A stretch of 64,000 nucleotides of DNA from JAWXBM01 sp034440115 (GTDB lineage: Bacteria; Pseudomonadota; Gammaproteobacteria; Xanthomonadales; SZUA-36). The notes under the pieces are model-generated. The model saw only the letters and a program-made list of their open reading frames with translations. It had not been told where the DNA came from and did not search any database. The stretch lies in NCBI GenBank assembly GCA_034440115.1, contig JAWXBM010000080.1, positions 5,824 through 69,823 on the forward strand, read 5' to 3'. Both the position numbers and the translations under genes were made by a program. Positions 1-8,175 of this stretch are shown here, in pieces; within the stretch, counting starts at the first letter, position 1, and every line of letters begins with the position of its first letter.

Positions 1-775
1 CAGCAGGTATGGGTCGAACCGTTGCTTGTATGCCGATGGCATCCAGCAACATGGGAATAATATCGGCCTGCCGCATGGGTTCATCATTGCTGATGTAATA
101 CGGCCGGCCAGCACAGCGAGCCCGGCCCTGCAGTTCATCCAGCGCCAGCACATGCGCCTGCGCCGCATTTTCCACGAATACCGTGTCAATCACTTTATCG
201 GCTCCTGGTAAAGCCAATCGCCCATTACGCACACTAGCTGCCAGCCGTGGCAGGATATGCGGATCACCTGGCCCCCAGATCAAATGCGGACGCAGCGCAG
301 TAGTCAGCAATTGTTCTGAATTGGCCTCCAGCACCAGCAGTTCCGCCGCGGCCTTGGTGGCTGGATAGGGTGACAGGAATTCGGTGGCAATGGGCATGGA
401 TTCATCATCGCCTTCGATGTCCTTGCCGACGTGGGTGATGCTGGGTGAGCTGGTATGCACCAGTGTCGGAATGGCCAGTTTGCGGCAGGTTCGCAGCACC
501 TGCTCCGTGCCCTCCACGTTAATCCGGTGGTAGTCCTCGTACTTGCCCCACACGCCTGCTTTGCCGGCAGTATGAATGATGGCATCACAATTTTTGGCAG
601 CAGCCAGCAGCAAGGGCAGATCGCAAATATCGCCGCGAACAATCTCAGCACCCAGAGCAGCAAGGTCAGCGGCTGCGCTGCGCTGCAAAGCCACCACCTG
701 GTCGCCGCGAGCCAGCAATTGTCGGCTGATGGCGGAGCCGAGAAATCCGCCGCCACCAGTAACCAGAACTTTCAA
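1..775 (-). CDS. oleD: OleD, NAD(P)-dependent beta-keto acid reductase (partial, C-terminus off window)
   Basis: Extended short-chain dehydrogenase/epimerase-type reductase. In the characterised Ole pathway OleD reduces the 2-alkyl-3-keto acid made by OleA to the 3-hydroxy acid. The sequence shows an N-terminal Rossmann motif TGGGGFLGS (residues 6-14) and a YPATK catalytic YxxxK (Tyr137, Lys141). About 258 residues are present and the C-terminus lies outside the window. The only plausible in-frame start is TTG at 775; the nearby ATG (789) runs into a stop after five codons. It sits 17 bp downstream of oleC on the same strand, so it is the last gene of an oleA-B-C-D operon. The pathway assignment rests mainly on the gene order. 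Confidence 0.9.
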   Translation of the reverse strand, partial: MKVLVTGGGGFLGSAISRQLLARGDQVVALQRSAAADLAALGAEIVRGDICDLPLLLAAAKNCDAIIHTAGKAGVWGKYEDYHRINVEGTEQVLRTCRKLAIPTLVHTSSPSITHVGKDIEGDDESMPIATEFLSPYPATKAAAELLVLEANSEQLLTTALRPHLIWGPGDPHILPRLAASVRNGRLALPGADKVIDTVFVENAAQAHVLALDELQGRARCAGRPYYISNDEPMRQADIIPMLLDAIGIQATVRPIPA

Positions 776-792
776 AGGAGCTTTCGCATGGG

Positions 793-2493
793 CTAAGCGT
801 GCTGCATTTTCTGCAAGGCCCAGGCAGCGAGTTCTTCGCGATGAATCTTGGAATTGTGTCGGCTGTCTACCGGGAAACCCGGGTGAAACAGAATGGTGCG
901 GACGCTGCGCGCCAGCGGATAGGCCTGGCCCAGTTGCAGCAGGTCGTAATGCACCCGTTCCAGATTAACCGGCGTTAGCTTGCCCAGCAGTTCCACGCAC
1001 AGCACGGGCAGTTGTGCACCGTGCGGGCCTACACCCACCAATGCGGTGCGTGCGGCGTCGGGGTGCTGGTTGAATATGCCTTCTACCTGGTCAGGAAACA
1101 GGGTTTCCGTTCCGGTGTTTACGCGCTGGGACAAACGTCCGCAATACCACAGGTAGCCCCGACCATCGAGAATGCCGGCATCGCCCATGCGGTGCCAAAC
1201 AACCCCGTTTTCACCATCGATCTTGGCCAGTTGGGTGTCGGCGTCACGGGCCCAGTAGCTATCGGTGCAACTGGGGCCGCAGACCAGGATTTCACCCACC
1301 ATGCCATGTGGCATGTCAGTGACCTCGGACAGATCAGTAATGGCATTGTCGCTGATGCGAATCACCCGCACCCGGTTTGGCGCCACGGGTTTGCCTACGC
1401 AAATGCCTTCGCCGGATTCGGTCATTTCAGTGATCTGCTTGTTCAGCTCGAAACTGCTGATACAGGACACCGGCAGGCATTCAGTGGCGCCGTATGGCGT
1501 ATAGATCAGTGCATCATTGGCCAGCCCCAACTCCATGCGGCGGATGGTGGCAACGGGCACTGCAGCACCGGCTGATATCACCCGTTTGACGCTCCACAGG
1601 CGAATTTTCTGTTGCTCGCAAAAGCGGCTGAGATTAGTCACCAGCGCCGGCGAACCAAAAATATTGGTGACCTGGAATTCATCGATGATTTTTACCAGGT
1701 GTTGCGGGTCAGCATCAGCCGGTCTGCTGGGATCCATGCGCGGCACAACGGTGGTCATGCCCAATGCCGGATCAAACAGGGCGAAGGGTGGAAAAGTCGA
1801 TAGCCCCACTTCGCCGGGTTCTATTGCAAAGCTGCGCTTAAGCAACTCGACCTGTGCAGTGAAATGCCGGTGGCGGTAAACCACGCCCTTGGGTACCCCC
1901 GTGCTGCCTGAAGTAAACAGTATGGCCGCTATGTCGTCGGGCTGTGAGGCATGCAGAATGTCCTGGCTATTACCGCCAGCCAGCTTTACCAACTGCTTGA
2001 CGCTGATGCCACCCAAACCCCAGGTGGGGCCATTGGTAACAAAGCGGTTGCAGCTTTGTTTGGCCCAACCTTTGAGTCTGCGTGCCAGTTGGGCTTTGAA
2101 TACGCCGATAAATGCTTCTGGTGCGGCTTCATCCAGACATTGCTGCAACGACTTCAAGCCGATGCCCGGATCGATCAGCACCGGCACAGCTCCGGCTTTG
2201 AACAGGGCAAAGAACATGGCAATGAATTCCAGCCCGGGGCGCAGCATCAAGGCAGTTCGTACCCCTGGACCTATGCCATAAGCCTGCAAGCTACGCGCGT
2301 AGCTGTTGCTCAGATGATTGAGTTGATAATAGCTGCAGGAACGGTAGTGGCCACTGCGGAAGGGGCGTTCATCAGGATAGCGAACTGCAATCAGATCAGG
2401 CTGCAAGCTGGATTGTTCTGCCAGCGCGCCGGCCACATTGCATAAGGCCTTGCTATCCCAGTTTTTACTCAACGGTTTGTCCATGATTCGCAT
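793..2493 (-). CDS. oleC: OleC, AMP-dependent synthetase-family beta-lactone synthetase
   Basis: A 566-residue adenylate-forming enzyme. OleC is known to use ATP to cyclise the 2-alkyl-3-hydroxy acid to a beta-lactone. The phosphate-binding loop TSGSTGVPKG is at residues 194-203, followed by YTPYGATE (A5-type motif) and the RMGDAG/GYLWYCGR region of the hinge. The start overlaps the end of oleB by 29 bp. An alternative ATG three codons in (2484) has better spacing from an AGGGAAG sequence and may be the real start. Family membership is certain; OleC rather than another acyl-CoA synthetase follows from the flanking oleA, oleB and oleD. Confidence 0.93.
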   Translation of the reverse strand: MRIMDKPLSKNWDSKALCNVAGALAEQSSLQPDLIAVRYPDERPFRSGHYRSCSYYQLNHLSNSYARSLQAYGIGPGVRTALMLRPGLEFIAMFFALFKAGAVPVLIDPGIGLKSLQQCLDEAAPEAFIGVFKAQLARRLKGWAKQSCNRFVTNGPTWGLGGISVKQLVKLAGGNSQDILHASQPDDIAAILFTSGSTGVPKGVVYRHRHFTAQVELLKRSFAIEPGEVGLSTFPPFALFDPALGMTTVVPRMDPSRPADADPQHLVKIIDEFQVTNIFGSPALVTNLSRFCEQQKIRLWSVKRVISAGAAVPVATIRRMELGLANDALIYTPYGATECLPVSCISSFELNKQITEMTESGEGICVGKPVAPNRVRVIRISDNAITDLSEVTDMPHGMVGEILVCGPSCTDSYWARDADTQLAKIDGENGVVWHRMGDAGILDGRGYLWYCGRLSQRVNTGTETLFPDQVEGIFNQHPDAARTALVGVGPHGAQLPVLCVELLGKLTPVNLERVHYDLLQLGQAYPLARSVRTILFHPGFPVDSRHNSKIHREELAAWALQKMQHA

Positions 2494-3328
2494 CTTCCCT
2501 GATTGCGATGAATTGACCTATGTGTTCCAGCAACTCTGCGCCACCGTCTTCAAGCACGTAATGGCCACAGTCGGGCAGGCGTATGGTTTGTGCCTGCGGA
2601 AACAGCTTCAGCCAGGTATCAAGAAATGGCTGATCGAACACAAAATCCCTTTCTCCCCACGCCACAAGGCAGGGTAAGTTACTGAATTTCCCTAGATGTT
2701 CCGCCGTATTGAGCAAAATGTCAAAACCCGAATCCTCTTCAGACAGGGGAATGTCCTGTACAAAACGCAGCGTAGCGATGCGATTGGCCGGTGAATCATA
2801 CGGCCCAACATAGGCATCACGCACTTGCTGGCTGACGGGCTTTTTAAAACCAACCCGGGCCGCTGCGCCTGCAAAAGCATTGCATCTGAGCACCAGCCAG
2901 GCACCCAAGCGCGAATTCCGGGCTAGTGCCAGAGCGGCTGGCAAGCGTTTTTCCCTGGGCATAGGGAATGCGGCCGTATTCATGATGACCAGCTTTTCGA
3001 TGTGCTCTGCATGTTGCACCGCCCAGGCCATGCCTATCATGCCGCCCCAGTCATGCACGACCAGAGTGATCGGCCGAGCGTTGCCTTGGTCCAGTTGCAA
3101 ATGCTGCATCAATCGGCTCAGGTCGTCGATACGGCTTTGCAGACAGTAGTCGTAATCCTCTAATGGCGGCTTGTCGGAAAGCCCGCAGCCGATGTGATCG
3201 GGAACAATGCAGCGATGGTTTTCGCGCAAGGCTAAAACCAGGTTGCGGTAGTAGAAAGACCAGCTCGGATTGCCATGCAGCATCAGCACCGGAGGAGCAT
3301 CACCAGGACCTTCATCCAGGTAATGCAT
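2465..3328 (-). CDS. oleB: OleB, alpha/beta hydrolase (beta-lactone decarboxylase)
   Basis: Haloalkane-dehalogenase-like alpha/beta hydrolase. OleB decarboxylates the beta-lactone to the cis-olefin. The oxyanion-hole motif HGNPSW, nucleophile motif VHDWGG (Asp93) and the late histidine in CGHYVLE are present. The ATG used here gives 287 residues, but the reading frame stays open upstream and encodes a family-like lead (AELYPFSRNYLQQPSGR) directly before it. That extension has no ATG, GTG or TTG start; a CTG at 3403 is the nearest candidate. The true N-terminus is therefore uncertain, and initiation may use a rare codon. It overlaps oleC, suggesting translational coupling. Confidence 0.9.
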   Translation of the reverse strand: MHYLDEGPGDAPPVLMLHGNPSWSFYYRNLVLALRENHRCIVPDHIGCGLSDKPPLEDYDYCLQSRIDDLSRLMQHLQLDQGNARPITLVVHDWGGMIGMAWAVQHAEHIEKLVIMNTAAFPMPREKRLPAALALARNSRLGAWLVLRCNAFAGAAARVGFKKPVSQQVRDAYVGPYDSPANRIATLRFVQDIPLSEEDSGFDILLNTAEHLGKFSNLPCLVAWGERDFVFDQPFLDTWLKLFPQAQTIRLPDCGHYVLEDGGAELLEHIGQFIAIREDANHGQTVE

Positions 3329-3414
3329 GCGGCCGGACGGCTGTTGCAGGTAATTCCTGCTGAAAGGATAAAGCTCAGCGGGAGGTGTGTAAGCGGTTTT
3401 CAGGATTATGCCAC

Positions 3415-3462
3415 GAAGCGGTTCATGATGCGGTTCATGATGCGGTTTGGGAAGCGGTTTAC
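3415..3462. repeat. 12-bp tandem repeat, 4 copies, at the oleA/oleB junction
   Basis: Four consecutive 12-mers of the type GAAGCGGTTCAT / GATGCGGTTTGG run from 3415 to 3462. The last copy includes the oleA stop codon, and the array lies in the short space where the oleB start must be found. On the minus strand each of two copies contributes an ATG-AAC-CGC, but in a frame that stops before oleB. Confidence 0.85.
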
Positions 3463-4475
3463 CAGACGATCTCTGCCATGGAACAGTTCAGGCCAGAGCC
3501 AATACCCAGCAGAGCCACGCGATCTCCACGCCGCACTTTGCCCAGTTCCTTGAGCTTCGACAATACGATGGGAACCGAGGCAGGGCCTACATTGCCCATA
3601 TCCTGATAGATGGTGTGTACTTTTTTCAGATCCAGTCCCAGCATGCTCACCAGCGATTCGGTATGTACCCGGCTGACCTGGTGGATCACAAACTGGTCCA
3701 ATTCGGAAACCACCCAGCCCAGTGCGATCTTGGCTACAGAAAATGTTGTTGCTGCGAGTTTCAGACCTTCGGTCAAAAGCGTACGCGTATCAGTAACCAT
3801 GCGGTCCATTTGGCCGTGGCACAAACGATTGAATTGGGTGGCAGAACGCGACACGCTGCCCAAATAGCGGTGACCATCGGGAGCCAGCTCCTGCCTGGCC
3901 ATCAACATTGCCGCTGCACCGGAGCCCAACGTCAGCGAGGCAAATTCAGCGCGGAAGTCTTTTTCCTCAATAGCCGGATCCAGCATGCGCTCTATGGTGG
4001 CTTCGGTAATGGGTCCGCTGTTTTCGCCATCAACAATCAATGCATAATCAATTTCTTCACGCTCGATCATGCGGGCAGCGATGTCCATGCCGTTCATGAA
4101 TGCCAGGCAGGCATTGCCCACATCGAAATTAATGCAGTTTTCACCCAAACCGAGATTGCCGTGCACGATGCAAGCGGTAGAGGGCTCCAGATAATCACGA
4201 CAGACGGATGTATTGATGATTACTCCGATCTGGCCGCGATCTATGCCCGATTCGGCAATCACTTTCTCGGCGGCCTGGGTGGCTGCATCAGATGGATTGG
4301 TATCTTTGGGCCAGAAACGGCGCTCGACTATTCCAGATAACTCTTCCAGCAAATCTGCCCGTATACCCAGCCGCTGCAGGGTAGGCGCCAGTCTCTGGGA
4401 AATTTCGCGCGAACTAACGCGTACGGGTGGATCGACTGAAACCACCCCCTGGATCACGACATTCTTGAAATTCAT
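3459..4475 (-). CDS. oleA: OleA, thiolase-fold acyl-CoA condensing enzyme
   Basis: Thiolase-superfamily enzyme that performs head-to-head Claisen condensation of two fatty acyl-CoAs, the first step of long-chain olefin synthesis. With the ATG at 4475 the protein has 338 residues, the normal OleA length. The active-site cysteine is in DVGNACLAF (Cys123). The conserved glutamate characteristic of OleA (LEPSTA, Glu97) lies 26 residues before it, the same spacing as Glu117/Cys143 of the Xanthomonas enzyme. Later FVIHQVS and GNVGPASVP supply the His and Asn of the thiolase site. An in-frame ATG at 4580 would add 35 residues unlike OleA, so it was not used. First gene of the ole operon, divergent from the PPTase gene. 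Confidence 0.94.
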   Translation of the reverse strand: MNFKNVVIQGVVSVDPPVRVSSREISQRLAPTLQRLGIRADLLEELSGIVERRFWPKDTNPSDAATQAAEKVIAESGIDRGQIGVIINTSVCRDYLEPSTACIVHGNLGLGENCINFDVGNACLAFMNGMDIAARMIEREEIDYALIVDGENSGPITEATIERMLDPAIEEKDFRAEFASLTLGSGAAAMLMARQELAPDGHRYLGSVSRSATQFNRLCHGQMDRMVTDTRTLLTEGLKLAATTFSVAKIALGWVVSELDQFVIHQVSRVHTESLVSMLGLDLKKVHTIYQDMGNVGPASVPIVLSKLKELGKVRRGDRVALLGIGSGLNCSMAEIVW

Positions 4476-4701
4476 TGGGATTATTCTGAAAAAAGTCTTG
4501 CCTAAGTTATAGGTGCTGGCCCCCCCAATCAAGGGTAGAGGCGAAAATAATCCACAGACGCGCCTTGAGAACCGTTTCATTCCTGCACAGGCATGGGCTA
4601 GACTGCCTGAATTGTTCGATTCTGCGAGTATTGAGGAATCTCTGATTTATTCAGAGCTTACTTAACCAAACACATTAGGCCGGGGATTTTAGGGATTCAA
4701 A

Positions 4702-5472
4702 TTGTCAGGGCAGAACGATCAAGCATTCTGGATTCAACCCGGGGCTTTCAAGTCACGCTATATACCTTTACCCGCAGTAGAACTGCCGGGTTCAGACGAA
4801 GTACACCTGTGGTATCTGGATCTGGGCAAACTGGCGCTGACACTCAGCCAGGCCTTCAGCGAGGACAGGATTACTCCGCCGTTAAAACTGAGCCCCGCTC
4901 AACTGCGCTTTGCCCGGCGTTTTTATCTGCGCCTGTTATTAGGCGCATACCTGGGTTTGCCTGGTAAAGATGTGATCCTGCAACGCAGTGTGCGCGGCAA
5001 GCCGAGGCTGGACAGATCAGTACATTCCAGCCCTTTGCAGTTTTCCATGGCCAAAAGCGATGATCGTGTGCTGGTTGGTATAAGCCGTGAGATCCCAGTT
5101 GGTGTGGACCTCGAACCCGGCAGTCGTTCCACACGAAACAGTTTGCGCCTGGCCCAACGCTATTTCAGCGCGGCAGAGGCCAAGGCACTGCAGCAATTGC
5201 CCGAAGCGCAGCAGAAGGCTGCTTTTCTTCGAGCCTGGGCGTGCAAGGAAGCAGTGGTTAAGGCCTATGGTGAGGGCATAGCTAACCAGTTGTGCCGCTT
5301 TACGGTGGAGATCCAGCCCAAGCTACCCCCTGCAATGCTGGATTTTGACGGTACCGGCAGCGCTGACTGGTCTTTGGCCGTATTGCGGCCGGATGAACAC
5401 TACATAGCTGCTATCGCCGTGCACCAGGCCCACCTGACTCCGCATTGCTTTCAACTGCAAGCAGTCGCATGA
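4702..5472 (+). CDS. 4'-phosphopantetheinyl transferase, Sfp type
   Basis: Transfers 4'-phosphopantetheine from CoA to a carrier-protein serine. The 256-residue length fits the Sfp/AcpT class. Diagnostic motifs are VGVDLEPG (about residue 133) and WACKEAVVKAYGEG (about 178-191), which carry the Mg2+-binding acidic residues. Start is TTG at 4702; there is no in-frame ATG before the central domain. It is divergent from oleA across about 225 bp and overlaps the next gene by 4 bp (ATGA). No PKS or NRPS is in the window, so the carrier-protein target is unknown. Confidence 0.9.
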   Translation: MSGQNDQAFWIQPGAFKSRYIPLPAVELPGSDEVHLWYLDLGKLALTLSQAFSEDRITPPLKLSPAQLRFARRFYLRLLLGAYLGLPGKDVILQRSVRGKPRLDRSVHSSPLQFSMAKSDDRVLVGISREIPVGVDLEPGSRSTRNSLRLAQRYFSAAEAKALQQLPEAQQKAAFLRAWACKEAVVKAYGEGIANQLCRFTVEIQPKLPPAMLDFDGTGSADWSLAVLRPDEHYIAAIAVHQAHLTPHCFQLQAVA

Positions 5473-7331
5473 AATCACACCATCCTGGGTCGATCCAGGT
5501 GAACAGGGGCGCAGCTAGTCCTTTGTTTTGCTGGCCAATTCCTCTGGCGCGCCTGTTATACCTTGTTGTGCTTTGTGTGCTGGCCAGTGCCTGCAGCCTG
5601 TCGCCTGCGCGTATGCAACAAGTTGATGCGCACGTTGCCAGTGTCAGACAACAATCCCTGAGCTGTGCAGTTGATCGTCGCGATCGTTGCAGTGAGTTTT
5701 CACCGGTGCTGGAACTGGCCGCTGCAGACAGGCGCTCGGGCCGCCACCATTTGGTATTGCTGGAAACCGGCGTTGATGCTTTGAAAATCCGTATCCACCT
5801 GATACGCGCTGCGCGTGACAGTATCGAGCTGCAAAATTTCATCCTGCGTGCAGATGATACTGGTGACCTGTTGTTGAACGAGCTGCTGCAAGCAGCCCGC
5901 AGGGGCATCAAGGTGCGCTTGCTGCTTGATCAGATGTTTACCGAGGCTGATCTGGACTACCTGGTGCAGCTCACTCTGGCGCATACGAATTTTGAAATCA
6001 ATTTTTACAACCCATCTTTTGATAAGGCCGATATGGCCAAGCATGATTGGGTCAGTGGATTTCTCTGCTGTTTCCGGCGCGTTAACCAACGTATGCACAA
6101 CAAGCTGCTGGTAGTCGATGGTTTGGTGGGAGTGATTGGTGGGCGCAATATCGCTGATCGATATTTTGACTTTGATACCTCTTATAACTTCAAAGACAGG
6201 GATATTGCGGTTTACGGCGCTGCCGTAACCGATATGGTGGCATCGTTCGAGCAATTCTGGAGCAGCCCCAAGTCGGTGGCCGTGCAGCATCTGCGCGATA
6301 TAGCCAAACGCCTATTAAAAGCCGAACCAGTGTCCGTGGAAAACTTTGTTCCGCAACCCCGCCTGCTGCCTTTACTGGCTCAGGTTGAGGATGCAGCTCA
6401 CATACGCGAGCGCTTTGTTACGCCAGCTTTTGCAGTCAGCCGGCTGGAGTATTTTTCTGATTTGCCACGCAAGCGTGCCTTTCCGGAAGATGCACCCAAG
6501 CGTGATATCACGGCTGAGCTGAACCGGGTTCTGAGTTCCGCTGAACATTCGGTGGTCATTCAGTCGCCCTATATGGTCCTGTCGCGCAAGGCGCGTAAGC
6601 TGTTTGCTGGATTGCGCAAGCGTAATTCTGACATTGAGCTGATATTTTCCACCAACTCTTTGGCGTCCACCGATGGCGATACCGTTTACGGCCACACCCA
6701 TAAGAGAAAAAAGCGCTACGTCAAAAAGCTCGGCTTTCATATGTATCAATTCAAGCCCTTTCCAGCGGATGCTCCGGAGTTCTTCCCGCGCTGGCCGGAA
6801 CTGATCGCTGAGAAGAAGGCTGGTATCAAGAGCCAATCCTATGTGTCCGGAGATGGCTCGACTATTGAAATGGCGGCACCCCGGGTTGGATTACATTCCA
6901 AGTCATTCGTGGTGGATGGTGAAATTGCCATGGTGGGTTCACACAATTTCGATCCGCGTTCAGAAGACTTCAATACTGAAAACGGCCTGATCGTTTGGGA
7001 TAAAGCTTTTGCGCAGGCTCTGGAAAAATTGATACGCCGTGATATCGAGCCGCAGAACAGCTGGGTGGTGGCGATGTTGCCAGACAAACGTGAGCCTGTG
7101 GCTGCAGACCTTCCGGTCAATCTGAGCTCCAGGGATTCGACCATGTTTGCCAAGGGGCCCACTTCGGTATATGAACTGATTCCCGGCAAACAAGCGGTAG
7201 CACCCGGTTCAGCGGATTTTTATCTGAATTACTATCCTATCGGCAGTTTTCCGGAAGTGGTGCGCACACGGCGGCAGTATCTGGTGCTGTTTCTCGGTTC
7301 GATGTTTGGGTTTCTTGAACCCATCCTCTAA
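5469..7331 (+). CDS. Phospholipase D / cardiolipin synthase-like lipoprotein
   Basis: A 620-residue PLD-superfamily protein with two HKD motifs: HNKLLVVDG with GGRN (about residue 209) and HSKSFVVDG with GSHNFDPRS (about 475). Such enzymes make or hydrolyse phospholipid phosphodiester bonds; the two-HKD layout resembles ClsC-type cardiolipin synthases. The N-terminus has a hydrophobic segment ending in a lipobox (LASAC, Cys42), so it is predicted to be a lipid-anchored periplasmic protein. ATG at 5469 overlaps the PPTase stop (ATGA), implying translational coupling; a TTG at 5445 is an alternative. The substrate cannot be read from the sequence. Confidence 0.88.
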   Translation: MKSHHPGSIQVNRGAASPLFCWPIPLARLLYLVVLCVLASACSLSPARMQQVDAHVASVRQQSLSCAVDRRDRCSEFSPVLELAAADRRSGRHHLVLLETGVDALKIRIHLIRAARDSIELQNFILRADDTGDLLLNELLQAARRGIKVRLLLDQMFTEADLDYLVQLTLAHTNFEINFYNPSFDKADMAKHDWVSGFLCCFRRVNQRMHNKLLVVDGLVGVIGGRNIADRYFDFDTSYNFKDRDIAVYGAAVTDMVASFEQFWSSPKSVAVQHLRDIAKRLLKAEPVSVENFVPQPRLLPLLAQVEDAAHIRERFVTPAFAVSRLEYFSDLPRKRAFPEDAPKRDITAELNRVLSSAEHSVVIQSPYMVLSRKARKLFAGLRKRNSDIELIFSTNSLASTDGDTVYGHTHKRKKRYVKKLGFHMYQFKPFPADAPEFFPRWPELIAEKKAGIKSQSYVSGDGSTIEMAAPRVGLHSKSFVVDGEIAMVGSHNFDPRSEDFNTENGLIVWDKAFAQALEKLIRRDIEPQNSWVVAMLPDKREPVAADLPVNLSSRDSTMFAKGPTSVYELIPGKQAVAPGSADFYLNYYPIGSFPEVVRTRRQYLVLFLGSMFGFLEPIL

Positions 7332-7333
7332 TA

Positions 7334-7388
7334 ATTGATTATTGATTATTGATTATTGATTATTGATTATTGATTATTGATTATTGAT
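7334..7388. repeat. 7-bp tandem repeat (ATTGATT), about 8 copies
   Basis: Seven perfect copies of ATTGATT plus a partial copy begin 2 bp after the stop of the PLD gene and end about 68 bp before the next start. The array is AT-rich and not a multiple of three. A seven-base period is prone to replication slippage. Confidence 0.95.
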
Positions 7389-7455
7389 GCTTGATGCAAG
7401 ACAAGACCAATTTGGCGTTAGCGGGTAAGATTCAAGTGAGTCAACCCAGAGGCAA

Positions 7456-8109
7456 ATGTGCATGTTGAAGCCGCATAAGGACAGTATTGAAGCCTTGTTC
7501 CCCGCCATTCTGCAGCAGCGGGAATACGGCGACGGCCCCATAAACGACCAACTGTTCGCCTTGGTCAAGAAGCTACAGGCTGATCCGGCTATCCACAACA
7601 AGGTCAGTGTGGACAGCATTACGACAGTGGGCGGTTACCAGCCCGATGTGGTGTTGCATGAGCATTTTGAGCTTGATGGGGTGTGGAATACGTTTCTCGA
7701 GTCCATCGTTGAGCCCTCGGTGGCAGCTTATATGGCTGGGCACCAGAAAATGGTGGGCTGGCCTTTGACGGGAAGCACCTGGAATATCAAGGCCAGTTGG
7801 GCAGTACTTTACCCGGCGGCTGCTTATCAGGCACCGCACTTACACCGGGATATTTCCTGCGTGGTGACTTACTACGCCCGGGTTCCAGTAAGGCCGCGGC
7901 CAGAAGGTGGAATTGGCTTTATCAATCCGCACCTGGAGTCAACTTTCCCGGTGAAGAAAAATTGGCCCTATGACCGGCATTACTTTCCCATGATTGGCAC
8001 TTGCCTGATTTTTCCGGGCTGGTTACAGCATTTTGCACACCCGCATTTTTCCAACGATGAAGAGCGCCTGATGTTTTCATTGGACATCGTATTCGACCCA
8101 CCAGGCTGA
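7456..8109 (+). CDS. Putative 2OG-Fe(II) oxygenase family protein
   Basis: A 217-residue cytoplasmic protein resembling the short putative 2-oxoglutarate/iron oxygenases (TIGR02466 type). The candidate metal ligands are in HLHRD (about residue 130) and LQHFAHP (about 190). A downstream ERLMFSLDI supplies an Arg that could bind the co-substrate carboxylate. Pattern APHLHRD...GTCLIFPGWLQHFAHP matches the double-stranded beta-helix layout of that family. No substrate can be inferred. A second ATG two codons in (7462) is possible. It faces the sulfotransferase-like gene across a REP pair. Confidence 0.7.
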   Translation: MCMLKPHKDSIEALFPAILQQREYGDGPINDQLFALVKKLQADPAIHNKVSVDSITTVGGYQPDVVLHEHFELDGVWNTFLESIVEPSVAAYMAGHQKMVGWPLTGSTWNIKASWAVLYPAAAYQAPHLHRDISCVVTYYARVPVRPRPEGGIGFINPHLESTFPVKKNWPYDRHYFPMIGTCLIFPGWLQHFAHPHFSNDEERLMFSLDIVFDPPG

Positions 8110-8113
8110 TTGC

Positions 8114-8175
8114 TTGTAGGAGCGCGCTCTGCGCGCGATTGGGTGTATGGTCGGCCGCAGAGCGGCCTCTTACAG
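8114..8175. repeat. REP-like palindromic pair
   Basis: TGTAGGAGCGCGCTCTGCG and a second GC-rich arm, GGCCGCAGAGCGGCC, lie in opposite orientation between two converging genes; the second arm ends in TCTTACA. Related TGTAGGAGC elements occur near 17821, 30191 and 34799. This is the usual form of a repetitive extragenic palindrome, and it could also act as a bidirectional transcription stop. Confidence 0.75.

Noticed and set aside
304..756. 150-residue minus-strand frame at the left edge
   Set aside because: It is a shadow of oleD; the true frame (start 775) gives Rossmann and YxxxK motifs and shares the ole operon direction.
7334..7388. Possible CRISPR array
   Set aside because: Repeats are 7 bp with no spacers. 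The 14-bp array at 59022-59119 is rejected for the same reason. No cas genes are in the window.
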